A DNA stretch of 64,000 nt, taken from Adiantum capillus-veneris (lineage: Eukaryota; Streptophyta; Polypodiopsida; Polypodiales; Pteridaceae). This document shows, one piece after another, positions 20,701 to 29,434 of the stretch. The position numbers and the translations under genes were made by a program. The stretch is taken from the NCBI GenBank assembly GCA_014529385.2, contig CM043945.1, positions 92,296,112 to 92,360,111 on the forward strand, written 5' to 3'. The notes beneath the pieces were generated by a model. It worked only from the letters and a program-made list of their open reading frames with translations. It searched no databases and was not told the DNA's origin. Numbering within the stretch: position 1 is the stretch's first letter; every line of letters starts with the position of its first letter.

Positions 20701-22042
20701 GAGGTGGATGACATACCCAAACGCGGAATTGGAAAAGCAGAGACTTGAAATGTGCCAGAGAATGATCGAGACTGCACAAGCCTTATTAGAACCACCAAAA
20801 GAAACAATGAATTGTGGAACGGAAAACCCAATTGAGCAAGAGACTATCGTTTCACGGGTAGCTGAAAAGACTCCCAGTGCACAAAAGCCTGAAAATACAC
20901 ACAAGGATGACCGCATAGTATTGAACACAACCGATCAGGAGATAGAGAGTTTTCATCGAGTCATACAGAGGTCTTACGGAAGAGATGAGGATTACAATGA
21001 ATTTTGGAAACAAGTGAGAGAGGAAAACTTTGCAAACGAGCTAAGTTGCCAAGCTAATCAGACAAATTGGAAAAAGGACATCAGGAATCCTCCCATAGTG
21101 GAATTTGAGGCAGGATCTCAAGTGGACTTGGATCTGCAATCTTACTGGGGAGATGGGGGCTCTGTTAGAACAATGGAGAGCAAACCTCATTCACTGAATA
21201 CTTTACCTTCATACTTAGGAGAGTATGAAGCAAAATCCGAGATTAGAGCACTTCCCTCACGAAGAATCTCATCAGAAAAAGTCATGGACTCGCAAGGATT
21301 GATAGAGATCTTGTCAACACCAGTGACATGCACTATCACTCTAGCTGAGCTTTTGAGGCTAAGACCACATATGTGGACCACTGTAGGAAAATGCTTGGAG
21401 AAATTCGGGATAAAAGACCCAACATCGAGACTGAAAGAGGGTATACAAGAGCTGAGCAAACCACAAAAGAATGCTAAGCCTGTACCCTTAAACAAGGTCG
21501 GAGAGTATTGCGAAGGTGAAGAGGGGAATACAACCTTACCAGTTGAATTCCAAGGAGTTAACACGATAGCAATACTAGACAGCGGAGCTGGGGTAGCCAT
21601 TGCTACAAAAGAAATCTGGAAAAAATGGGGGAAACCAGCAATAAGGAAGACTAGGTTGAAACTCCAATTAGCAGATGGACACATGGAGAAACCTATGGGG
21701 TTATTAGAGAAAGTCGTAGTGACTTCTTGCGGTATTGAATACGAACATACTTTTGCTATTGTCGATTTTGGCAAGGAGAATAACTATGATATCATACTGG
21801 GAAGACCATTCATGAGACAATTAAAAATGGTCCAGGATTGGGCCTACGATCACATATACCTGAGAAATATGGAAACCACTACACGTGTGAACCTGAAAGA
21901 CCATAGCTACAAAGATGTGAACCGAACACCGGTGGAGGAGTTTGATTCTGCTACTTTGGTGGGATCCGAATTTCCAGCTTGGTTAGGTAAACCCAAGGAG
22001 TTATGGATGTATGGAGCTTCGAAATGTGGAAGTCTGAAATGA
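17726..22042 (+). CDS. Element D Gag-protease polyprotein
   Basis: This 1438-codon frame starts at ATG 17726 (MNLRSGRNLQ). Residues 1-380 match no family I recognise; part reads as a compact domain rich in Tyr (about 85-275). The retrotransposon gag core is at about 397-560 (KKYGGSGDPYAHVSLFKQ, GLTLEGTALTWFQPL, YAFKQREHEKVKEASLRFKQY). Two zinc knuckles at 797-809 and 821-833 have the spacing CX2CX3HX4C, one residue shorter than usual. A basic, coiled-coil-like part follows (about 890-950). The retropepsin active site is ILDSGAGVAIA (DSGA at 1285-1288), with the flap-side YDIILGRPFM near 1357. The frame ends at a TGA, beyond which the same frame continues into RT. It would package the element RNA and cut the polyprotein. 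Confidence 0.88.
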   Translation: MNLRSGRNLQNNQPKQGDPASVISTEGSVNQSWVQPLEPIFEGSVSDTSSERSYEIFTEHLEHLNLNNRENMAAGSSNPSATMKLLFIKYQYDNEQGAKIYKDGMDRYCVKIEERPSEFKDLVPVSYSGDRYLDDEGTMYLVVLNPNIVDKWGLMGTKAKVDEELEEKAPIMNFPDARLRRENETTRINTDNIYVGLYKYNNGEQDLYYRCEEPYTGELTNRKRLYVFTYTEGSEVKIAAYDKYGRQYSTMGKKELEGYTYFGGPLHQYYVTSSSQRPAPINGVQNPMTTGGQRTQAADSFSQPQYSKPGPMGSLHSRESMDTNRGSVVPIPTYTTPGPRFEAEPSQLPPSSRFRAREQTRVTHEVHDARESFSRDTGAMRLVADHRRMRPSQVAKCMPKKYGGSGDPYAHVSLFKQVLRAEQITDFHTQYEGFGLTLEGTALTWFQPLNIGGFHDINQLLREFAEEFSKRGIKHNTVSQIYAFKQREHEKVKEASLRFKQYIERCPIRERPQDDRLSVFFIEGLRNDTLKKDLHLKACTSFEQVTREALYLVDNCAVYGEVSADTDFASSSSSSVASETTTKKNVQTTTMPNVEQMIEDALKRMAPYQKPLPQTLKWCAIEQKWTNHPTEECYYNKGYVRERQYAPPAQLAPPQVHPVPRYPTGNVPGPMGIEIPQPVLGQQPPLPGARPVGIRYAPILENQEEQALVLVQAYYEESGAHMSPTVYYPPEEPKQPEPWGMIGNVGTPTAPSASDDERYNLDARTLMFIAHGGLTGQRPSYPQRTNHVGPRPALGPCYKCGGDHLMNVCPHTEIIRINAYCTECGVTHFIEDCSKNPNKVQKTTLNMLETIPTSSGSENETLIPTQVVTRAQAKKTTREPENGKLATEVVSQGPRSQRNTWKARKARMKLRKEREDAILVEELKQTKNRLEKLESQNGKREMSPERTKQKSIKETTSLSSGGSVLVDKVHEPLDALMRAYEARLKNNQTQEQRWMTYPNAELEKQRLEMCQRMIETAQALLEPPKETMNCGTENPIEQETIVSRVAEKTPSAQKPENTHKDDRIVLNTTDQEIESFHRVIQRSYGRDEDYNEFWKQVREENFANELSCQANQTNWKKDIRNPPIVEFEAGSQVDLDLQSYWGDGGSVRTMESKPHSLNTLPSYLGEYEAKSEIRALPSRRISSEKVMDSQGLIEILSTPVTCTITLAELLRLRPHMWTTVGKCLEKFGIKDPTSRLKEGIQELSKPQKNAKPVPLNKVGEYCEGEEGNTTLPVEFQGVNTIAILDSGAGVAIATKEIWKKWGKPAIRKTRLKLQLADGHMEKPMGLLEKVVVTSCGIEYEHTFAIVDFGKENNYDIILGRPFMRQLKMVQDWAYDHIYLRNMETTTRVNLKDHSYKDVNRTPVEEFDSATLVGSEFPAWLGKPKELWMYGASKCGSLK

Positions 22043-23818
22043 GAAGAATATGTATTAGAAAGGGCTATCGAAGACGAAGCTTATATAGGAGAACCCTTTC
22101 CAGAGGACACGCTTGAACCATTAGAATGGACACACATTCTAGCAACCCTAGATGTTTGTGCAATTTCGGATGGTCCCACAACGAAATTTTGCGACAAGGA
22201 CGGGTACGATGTGGTTCCGTACTTCATGTTGAGAACTGTACTCGAAAAAGAAACTGAAAAGAACGATACACTGGAAAAGGAAGATGAAGAGGAGGTGTTT
22301 CACGACATTCCCGATCATCCTGAGTGGGGAAATGAAGCAGACAACGAGTCAACGGACAATTCAAGCGGAAACGAAGAAACTATAACGGATGTCCGATTTT
22401 ATGATTTTCCGAACCAAACTAAACAACGCCAGAAACGCTATAGAGCAAAGAAAAAAACAAAGGGGGTTAGAACCAATCCGATGCCTAGAATAAGAGGAAA
22501 AAATCAATTCCTAATGCTAGTAAAGGCGGAAGATTGTGTTAAGGACAAGATTTCTGGAAGAATGAGAGGTAATGATCAAAAGAGCTTACGGAAAGACAAA
22601 AGAGGCTCAAGAAATCAAGTTCAATGGAATGAAACGAAAATAGAAACAGAAAAAACAGAAAAGAACAAACGCAACAGAGAACACACGGAGTCCAAGTTAG
22701 AACGTAGAAACAAGTACAGAGAGCTCAAGAAAACTCTGAAAGAAGTTTGGACAACAAAATTTGAGAGTGGAGAGGACAAAAACGCCAAAACCAAGGAAAA
22801 CATGGATGTTCCCTCTCACTATAGGAAATTCACAATAGAGGATAGGAAGGTGGTATTAACCCAACCTATTCGAGAGAGAAAGGAGAACGAATCTTATGAC
22901 GGACCGGAGGATGCAAAAAAAGTAGATTTAGCAGCTCCAGGTGAGACACCTAGACCGGTGTACATAGCCACAGATTTGTCTCCAGGCGAGGAAGAGAGAC
23001 TTTTGAGTCTTCTCAGAGAGTACAGGGATGTGTTTGCATGGTCTTATAAGGACTTAAAGGGAGTTGACCCATCGATATGCCAACACACAATCCCACTGAA
23101 ACAAGACGCAAAGCCTAGCAGACAGAGACCATACACATATAATGATACGTTTGCTAAGCGAATCAAAGAAGAGATAGATAAGCTAATGGAAGCTGAATTC
23201 ATATACGAGATTGAACACACCGATTGGGTATCTCCGATTGTGGTGGTACCCAAGAAGAACGGAAAACTTCGAGTGTGTGTCAACTTAAAGAAAGTGAATG
23301 CTGCAACAATCAGGGACAATTATCCCCTGCCGATAACTGATCATGTTCTAGAGCGTGTATCAGGGAAAACAGCCTACTCTTTTCTTGATGGTTTTTCAGG
23401 ATATAACCAACTAGCCATAGCAGTGGAAGATCAACATAAAACAGCTTTTGCAACGGAGTGGGGAATCTATGCTTATAGGGTTATGCCTTTTGGTCTAACC
23501 AATGCTCCCGCAACCTTCCAGAGGTTGATGACGCATGCTTTCAAAGAATACTTAAGGTTGTTTCTAGAAATATACATGGATGACTTATGTTTGCAAGCAA
23601 AACCCAAAAGAAAGCTGATTCACTTACCGATGGTGAAAAAGACGCTTTCGGGCAACCAAATGGAGAAAGATGGAGAACGGGGAGCCAAAGTCAAGTTCAA
23701 CCAAATAGGTGGCTTCACAACATATCCAATGAGCTGGAAATGCAACTCTCGAGAAGAAAAGTTGAAGAAATTCAACTCCAAGGCAAAAAGACGACTTCGG
23801 AGACTGAAATGCCTATAA
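22043..23818 (+). pseudogene. Element D pol, truncated after the RT active site
   Basis: The frame is the same as gag-pro, separated only by TGA 22040-22042, and has no ATG before 22226. After an acidic and basic linker of about 290 residues the RT begins: PSRQRPYTYND, WVSPIVVVPKKNGKLRVCV, FLDGFSGYNQ, MPFGLTNAPATF and YMDD at 23573-23584. The three polymerase Asp residues are intact. Only 77 residues follow YMDD, and these do not look like RT thumb; RNase H and integrase are missing. The stop is at 23816-23818. CVNLKKVN replaces the usual CVDYRKLN. An internal deletion is the simplest explanation. Confidence 0.85.
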
Positions 23819-23927
23819 GGGGGCTTTTTAGCTAAACTGATGACTTTTTAAGTTGAAAACTAGTTAGCAGGGCTTAGGGCACTAGCACAAAGCATTCTTT
23901 GCACAAAAAGACCAACATTTCAAGAAA

Positions 23928-23951
23928 AGACATCATACGCATATGATGTCT
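23928..23951. repeat. Palindrome copy 5
   Basis: The central ACGCGT reads ACGCAT, a CpG-to-CpA transition. Confidence 0.9.
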
Positions 23952-24211
23952 CACAACATGATTTTCACATCCATTTCAACATTTGAGTGCATAGCCTCAT
24001 TCCACATGTTAATCACATCCTATGAACCAGGTATCATGAGAATTGGAGTTAGAAAACCCAAGGAAAACCAAAAAGACGCAAAGTAGGCCATAAAATTGAT
24101 TTTTGGTCCTAATTTTGTCAAAATAACTCCAAACTCAATGAAACTTTGTAGGATTGTTGATTAACACATCTACAAGCTATCTGGAACCAAAAAGCACCAT
24201 TTTGACACAAA

Positions 24212-24235
24212 AGACATCATACGCGTATGATGTTT
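24212..24235. repeat. Palindrome copy 6
   Basis: Core intact; the right outer end reads TTT instead of TCT. Confidence 0.9.
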
Positions 24236-24495
24236 ATTTGCACTTACAGAGCCAAAACTGCTCATTTGTCATCATACATCCATTATATATATCTAATACA
24301 TGCTACATATGAAGTTTGGAACCATTTGGTCAAGTGGATCACCCCATTAGCCCAATTGAGGAAAAATCCTTCATCCAAAGCCTATTTTAGTCCAAATCCA
24401 ACATACTCAAGTCCAAACCAAGATTTGAGTAGATATAGTCCTTCACTAGTACATGGGGAGTCCACAGAACCAATCCCATGAAAAATTGATGAAAA

Positions 24496-24519
24496 AGACA
24501 TCATACGCGTATGATGTCT
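24496..24519. repeat. Palindrome copy 7
   Basis: Perfect 24-bp palindrome, preceded by AAATTGATGAAAA as in copy 3. Confidence 0.9.
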
Positions 24520-24630
24520 CCAGAGCCATTTTTAGCCCAAAATCTATCCAAACTTCATAAATCCACTGAATAAGCCTATCTAAAACCAAATCCAAGCTTA
24601 TAGAGAAATTTGGTCCAAAAATACACTAAA

Positions 24631-24654
24631 AGACATCATACGCGTATGATGTCT
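24631..24654. repeat. Palindrome copy 8
   Basis: Perfect 24-bp palindrome, 135 bases after copy 7 (the short spacing). Confidence 0.9.
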
Positions 24655-24913
24655 CACTATGTGATTTTGGCACCTCAGGGCTTCAACCACCAAACAGAAG
24701 TGATCTACATGCCATTTGAAGGTGAACCACCAAGTTTTATCCAATTTGGATCATAAAATCCAATTCCCTTTCAAAATTTTTCCAAGAGCCTGAACTGGAC
24801 TAAATTGGCCAAAACTTGACCAAATGGGATCCAAACTCAAATCCAAGCATATGATACTCATGTATACACTATCAGCTACAAGCACAACCAATATGAAGTC
24901 ATTTTGACACAAA

Positions 24914-24937
24914 AGACATCATACACGTATGATGTCT
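24914..24937. repeat. Palindrome copy 9
   Basis: The central ACGCGT reads ACACGT, a CpG-to-CpA change seen from the other strand as methylation-type decay. Confidence 0.9.
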
Positions 24938-25103
24938 CCAGCATGATTTTGAGCCCATTTTGCATATTTTTTCACCTACCTTGCATCCTTAGGCCCTGAA
25001 TAGCTCATGTTTCAATTTTCAAGTCATTTGGATAGTTAAAAGCTTCATTTCGGCTTTCAGTACTAAAAAGACGCTAACTTCTGAAATTGGAGTTACAGGA
25101 TCC

Positions 25104-26678
25104 ATGGATTCCACCCAGTCATCAGCAACAAAGAGAAAAAGACCGACAATCAAAGATGCTCTTGCAGAAGCAGAACCCTTTGACATTCTAGTAGAAACCC
25201 TCAAGCCAACCAAAACTTGGGTGGAGGAAGCAGTACTGGAACAAGAGGGAATAAAGATCTACCAAGGGACTTTCAGAGATCCTCAAGGGCAAGCGGTGGA
25301 TATACCGATGATCCCACAAGAATTGGTGGATTATAGCAGGTCAGAGAACATCAGCAGGTACCTGGAAAGGGCAGACTTGCACAGATTCTTCACCTCGAGA
25401 CCATCAGGTGTAGATACAAGAAGAGTGTATGAGTTGGCAACCTCCATTCAGAAGGATGGGAAAGCCACATTGACAGCAATAGATGGAGAGAAAGTAGAGG
25501 TACAGATCACTCCACAGCTCATTGCAGATGCATTGAAGCTGCACAACAAAGGGAGCTCTGTCAGGGAAAGAAGGGAGGCTATAGAGGTTTATGGGTCCAA
25601 GAAACAGAATGCAACTTATGGAGATATGGCAGACCAAAGAGCGGCAACCCTTTGCCGACTGTATAACCAGTTTCTCCATATTTGCAGTAAAAGACCGCAA
25701 AAGTATACGACACCACCCCATGCCATTGCAACTACCATCACATGGGCATTGAAGAGCAATATGCCAAAGGAGGTGAATTACGCTCAACACATCCACGAGC
25801 AAGTAATTGCCATGCACAACGAGAAGCCAAAGTATATAGGAGGAGCTGAAGTTCTGACAAGAATAGCTTATGAAGCTATTGGAGCCAGAGATCAATGGCC
25901 AAAGGTTCCCTCCCAGAATGAGTGGCTTAGAGAAGCCGATGAGGAGGAAGAACAGCCTAAAGTATCCAAGTGGGCGTCCACAAGAGCACGCAGGAAACTA
26001 GAAATAGTTTCAGAACCTGAAGAGAATGTGGATGAGCCGATTATGAAGAAAGCAAAGAAGAAGGTTGCTCCCAAGCAAACCAAAAGTCAGAAAGCGGCAA
26101 GAATGGAAAGACTGGTGGAGCAGTTTAGAGCGGAAAGAGCTCTAAAGGGGGACTTTGAAGAAAAGTGGGTGCCAGACCCCACTAAAGTCAGAACTAGCTC
26201 AGCCAGGCCACATGTTGATCAATATGATCAATATATTAGAGCTTATGAGGAGTCAGAGGCTATACTGGAGCAGCAACCTGTCGAGCCATACACTGAAGAG
26301 GAAGTACAGCTTTTAAAAGCTGAGCTGAAAAAGGACGACAAGGGGAAGAAGAAAGTAGATGAGTCTACTGAACCTCAAGAGAAAGACGGGCAAGCAAACA
26401 AAAGGAAATCCAAGATGACTGAGGACAATCAGCCCTCCTTTACTGATGTACCAAGCCCGAAGAAGACGGAAAAAATTGTGGAGGAGACCACAGTAGAGGT
26501 GGACACAGATGATTTGGAAAAGCCAGAGGCCGAGACAAAAGAAAAGAAGATAGATCCAGTTCAGCAAAAGAGAAATGATTATGACGATCTGGTAGAGATA
26601 GGGTATACTGAAGCAGAGGCCCTTGGGGCGGTTTATGGGATCACCCTACAAAAACGAGATGATCGGAGAGGGACATAG
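25104..26678 (+). CDS. Element D ORF3, N-terminal part (unknown function)
   Basis: The frame opens with ATG 25104 (MDSTQSSATKRKRPTIK) and runs 524 codons to a TAG. I recognise no family. A basic KRKRP patch at residues 11-15 and further Lys-rich patches (about 313-330) could be nuclear-localisation signals. Residues 30-270 look globular; 280-520 are highly charged, rich in Glu and Lys, and probably disordered. No signal peptide or membrane segment is visible, which argues against an envelope-type protein. The same frame continues after the TAG to 27062, so the stop is likely a mutation in a longer ORF of about 1088 codons reaching 28371. Position after pol and before the 3' LTR matches the extra ORF of Athila/Tat elements. 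Confidence 0.7.
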   Translation: MDSTQSSATKRKRPTIKDALAEAEPFDILVETLKPTKTWVEEAVLEQEGIKIYQGTFRDPQGQAVDIPMIPQELVDYSRSENISRYLERADLHRFFTSRPSGVDTRRVYELATSIQKDGKATLTAIDGEKVEVQITPQLIADALKLHNKGSSVRERREAIEVYGSKKQNATYGDMADQRAATLCRLYNQFLHICSKRPQKYTTPPHAIATTITWALKSNMPKEVNYAQHIHEQVIAMHNEKPKYIGGAEVLTRIAYEAIGARDQWPKVPSQNEWLREADEEEEQPKVSKWASTRARRKLEIVSEPEENVDEPIMKKAKKKVAPKQTKSQKAARMERLVEQFRAERALKGDFEEKWVPDPTKVRTSSARPHVDQYDQYIRAYEESEAILEQQPVEPYTEEEVQLLKAELKKDDKGKKKVDESTEPQEKDGQANKRKSKMTEDNQPSFTDVPSPKKTEKIVEETTVEVDTDDLEKPEAETKEKKIDPVQQKRNDYDDLVEIGYTEAEALGAVYGITLQKRDDRRGT

Positions 26679-27062
26679 GAAAATACAAAGAGTACAAAAG
26701 AAAGTGATGAAAAACTGGACGAGCAGAACGTACTAGAAGAGCCGAAGCCAGTGGAGGTGGTGGCCAAAAAAGCTTTAGAGTTGACAGATGAAGATGAAAA
26801 AGACATGCACATGGTGCATGAACTGCTCAACAAGATCAAAGAAAGATCCAAGGCAAAGGAAGTGGAGATTGAGACAGCCAAACAAAGGGAAGCCAAGTTG
26901 CAGAGGAAATTAGAGGATGCTATGACTGAATTTGAAAGTCATAAAGCATCACTCTATGATGCGGAAAACGAGAGAGATGGCTTGATACTCCAGCTAGCCG
27001 AGGCTTCAAGAGAAGTAACAAGTGCACAGGAAGCAAGGGAGCGGATGGAAGAAGGCGGCTAA
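26679..27062 (+). CDS. Element D ORF3, coiled-coil middle
   Basis: This is in frame with 25104-26678 and separated only by TAG 26676-26678. The first internal ATG is at 26751. Residues after DEDEKDMHMVHELL form long Glu/Lys/Leu heptads (KERSKAKEVEIETAKQ, REAKLQRKLEDAM), a strong coiled-coil signature. It ends at TAA in EEGG-stop, where a one-base frame change (about 27045) leads into the next segment and continues the coiled coil. Confidence 0.65.
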   Translation, partial: ENTKSTKESDEKLDEQNVLEEPKPVEVVAKKALELTDEDEKDMHMVHELLNKIKERSKAKEVEIETAKQREAKLQRKLEDAMTEFESHKASLYDAENERDGLILQLAEASREVTSAQEARERMEEGG

Positions 27063-28371
27063 AGATGAGCTCATTGAGCTAAGGGAGAGAGTCGAGCTCC
27101 AAAAAAGAACAATCACTAGACTCAGGACTACCCCTAGAGCTAGCAGAGCAGGAACCGAACAAGAGGGAGCTCTTGTACCAGCTCTGGAAGACCAGGTCCG
27201 AAGCTTACAAAGAGAGCTAAGATTAGAGCAAGTGCAAAGGTTGCACATTGCGGAGGGATCATTGGCAGCAGAGGAGAGGCTCACTTTAGAAAATCAAACA
27301 CTAAGAACAGAGAATGAGACCCTCCGCAAACAGCTCCAAGATCTACAAGAGCAACAAAGAAGAGAGACAGAGACACCACAAGAAGGATCAGGTGGAGCAT
27401 CCATAGAGCTACCAGAAAATGGAGAGGCAACCACAATTGAAGATCCAGCCCCAGTTCAAGAGGTGGCCTCAACTTCAGGAATCTCTGAAGAAGAAGACCA
27501 AAGGCTCCATGACCAAATAGAAAAGTCAACAGAGGAGAGTGCCAAGGCGGAAATGGAATGGGAGAGGAGACTCCTAATCTCCATTAGACTTCAGGGATTA
27601 GACACAAAAGTGCCCCATGAAGAGTGGATGCAACCCAGCCTGCCTTTCCCTTTGATGAAGTTTGAAGTGATAAAAACGAAAAAGAGAATAGAGCAGGAGC
27701 AGTATGTCGCTCTTTACGAAGGCGACCTCACAAAAGAGGAACAATCAAAGAAGATTGTAGATTCGCAGCCTAGATGGAGGAAAGGTTGGCTGAACAAATA
27801 CGCAGCCTACCTCATCTACTTGGTAGAGGCACCAAAGGAGATTCGGGAGGATGCAACCTTCTGCCCGGTGCCAAGAGTCAGAAGCTGGAAAGAGCATGGC
27901 AGGATTGCAGAAAAGAAGCCAAATTGGCTTAATTACCCAAGGATGCCAGGACCAAAGGCAGGAGAGAGAATAGGTAAAGCCTACATGGTGAAAACCCTAA
28001 CGGGCACCATCAAGCTCTTTACTGGCTCTCCTGACCTTTCGTGTCAGATGCTCAAGAAAATTTGCAGGACTCTCTTAGCTTGCATTGAAGTGTTCGCGCC
28101 AAATAAAGCCATGACCTCGAGTCTACTATCGACGGCAGACACAGTGACTGATATGATGTATGACCTTTCATTGCAGCCTTCTCCAAAAGTGTTGCACCTC
28201 CTATACCAGAGGATTATGTTTTTGCCTAGCTTCCACATGCAAACATTCGAAGAAGCTTTCTACACGGGCTTTTTCACCCACAAAGGCAAAATATTCGGCC
28301 CAACCTTGACCATCGGCAACCTACGATACGAATCACATTTGCAGATGTTCAAGACGACAGGACTTTATTGA
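27046..28371 (+). CDS. Element D ORF3, C-terminal part (unknown function)
   Basis: The open frame begins at 27022 and its biological continuity with the preceding segment starts about 27046 (KKAAKDELIELRERVELQKR). The coiled coil continues to about 27370 (LENQTLRTENETLRKQL), followed by a Gly/Glu-rich linker and a globular end of about 275 residues with KGWLNKYAAYLIYLVEAP and PNWLNYPRMPGPKAGERIGK. No known domain is recognised. The frame ends TTGLY-stop, 36 bases before the polypurine tract. A role in assembly or RNA binding is only a guess from the coiled coil and the location. Confidence 0.65.
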   Translation, partial: WKKAAKDELIELRERVELQKRTITRLRTTPRASRAGTEQEGALVPALEDQVRSLQRELRLEQVQRLHIAEGSLAAEERLTLENQTLRTENETLRKQLQDLQEQQRRETETPQEGSGGASIELPENGEATTIEDPAPVQEVASTSGISEEEDQRLHDQIEKSTEESAKAEMEWERRLLISIRLQGLDTKVPHEEWMQPSLPFPLMKFEVIKTKKRIEQEQYVALYEGDLTKEEQSKKIVDSQPRWRKGWLNKYAAYLIYLVEAPKEIREDATFCPVPRVRSWKEHGRIAEKKPNWLNYPRMPGPKAGERIGKAYMVKTLTGTIKLFTGSPDLSCQMLKKICRTLLACIEVFAPNKAMTSSLLSTADTVTDMMYDLSLQPSPKVLHLLYQRIMFLPSFHMQTFEEAFYTGFFTHKGKIFGPTLTIGNLRYESHLQMFKTTGLY

Positions 28372-28407
28372 CCAAGCATAAAAGTCATGTCAGGGACGAC
28401 ATGAACG

Positions 28408-28420
28408 CGGAGGGGGGGAG
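28408..28420 (+). other. Element D polypurine tract
   Basis: CGGAGGGGGGGAG abuts the 3' LTR start at 28421, the expected site for plus-strand priming. Confidence 0.8.
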
Positions 28421-28708
28421 TGTTGAGCCAGCAGAGGATCACACCCACATTTTTGCTCACACTCATCATTATTGTAACCATTGATTGTAATAAATGTCTT
28501 TCCGACATTGATTTTGAATTGAGCCATTCATTAAGTAACGGGACTCAATTGAGTTTCCAGCTTGTAAATCCGAAGTAATTTCACTTGCCGATGTAATTAG
28601 TTAGAGATGTTCTCACCTCCAAGGCTGAGGTATATAAGCCAAAGTTTTGTAACCTAAAGAAGATTCAAATTATTAATCAAAGGGAGTTTTTGAGCGCCGT
28701 GACTGTGT

Positions 28709-28805
<97 letters not shown>

Positions 28806-29429
28806 TTATCTACTTGCTACGCGAGCTACGGAGCCGCCATTGGAGAAGCGACACCGCCATTGTGTTAGCAACGGCGAGAGCTACGCACAGATAGCAAGAG
28901 TGCGTGCTATCGGCTTCTATGTGTGGTAAGTTCCTACGAGCTTCTGTGTGAGTTTTCTTCCAACTCGTGTGTCGGAATAGAGCGTGCAACATATCTATAG
29001 AACCACAACGAGTAGAGCTACACATTAGTACCATCAGGGTCAAGTTTCGATCACCTGTATTTTTCAGCCTGTCTTTATACGCGTTTACCGCACGGAGTGG
29101 TTATAGGTTGATTATGCAATTCAAGTCTTTAGGGTGTTGTTCTTACCTAGTGTATAGACTTCCCCTTGAGTTTGAGATCGATTCAATGATTCTAGATCCT
29201 GTTTCGTATAGCATACGTTCGTAGTACGGATTTCAGTCACTTGCGTATTTTAGAACTTAGATTTGATTTCCTTAGTAGTGATTGTCTTTAGAAGGTCGAG
29301 TAGGTGATTTGACACCCACCTAGTTGTTTCCATGCGCCTGCGGGTCAAGCTCCATCCTCGTCTGACAAATTCTGTTGTTGGTTGAGTTCTCGCTATTTAG
29401 CTTCCGCTAGCGACGTAACCGCCCTAACA
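28421..29429 (+). repeat. Element D 3' LTR (1009 bp)
   Basis: It matches the 5' LTR apart from about 17 substitutions and a (GA) tract 49 bases longer (28711-28803). TATATAAG is at 28631-28638. It ends CCGCCCTAACA and is followed by the GGGAG duplication. Confidence 0.95.
28711..28803. repeat. (GA)n microsatellite in 3' LTR
   Basis: A GA run of about 93 bases, twice the length of the 5' LTR copy, reflecting slippage since or during insertion. Confidence 0.95.
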
Positions 29430-29434
29430 GGGAG

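Larger units (their letters stand above)
23819..25103 (+). other. Element D spacer with five palindromes
   Basis: This 1.3-kb spacer between pol and ORF3 carries palindrome copies 5-9, starting at 23928, 24212, 24496, 24631 and 24914 (spacings 284, 284, 135, 283). Sequence between copies shares patches such as CATTTTGACACAAA before copies 6 and 9 and CCAAACTCAA in several units. No coding similarity is visible. Confidence 0.85.
15345..29429 (+). mobile_element. Element D: 14-kb non-autonomous Tat/Athila-clade LTR retrotransposon
   Basis: The LTRs at 15345-16303 and 28421-29429 share TG...CA ends and differ at about 17 substitutions plus GA-repeat length. The 5-bp target duplication GGGAG is at 15340-15344 and 29430-29434. 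A tRNA-Asp primer site and the RT sequence (FLDGFSGYNQ, YMDD) place it in the Tat/Athila clade. The internal region holds a long leader, a 1438-codon Gag-protease frame, a truncated RT, a palindrome array and a long 3' reading frame (ORF3). No RNase H or integrase is present, so movement must have depended on proteins supplied in trans. Confidence 0.93.

Noticed and set aside
21187-21774. 195-codon antisense frame opposite the Element D protease
   Set aside because: It mirrors the sense coding frame, with no motif of its own. The same holds for 25404-25895 and 39848-40207 on the minus strand.
23928-24937. Regularly spaced short palindromic repeats resembling a CRISPR array
   Set aside because: The spacers are 100-260 bases, related to each other, and inside a plant retrotransposon. 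No cas genes are present.
28690-28929. Open frame of alternating Arg-Glu across the GA tract (also at 55098-55487)
   Set aside because: It is produced by the dinucleotide repeat, lies inside an LTR or leader, and has no conserved part outside the repeat.
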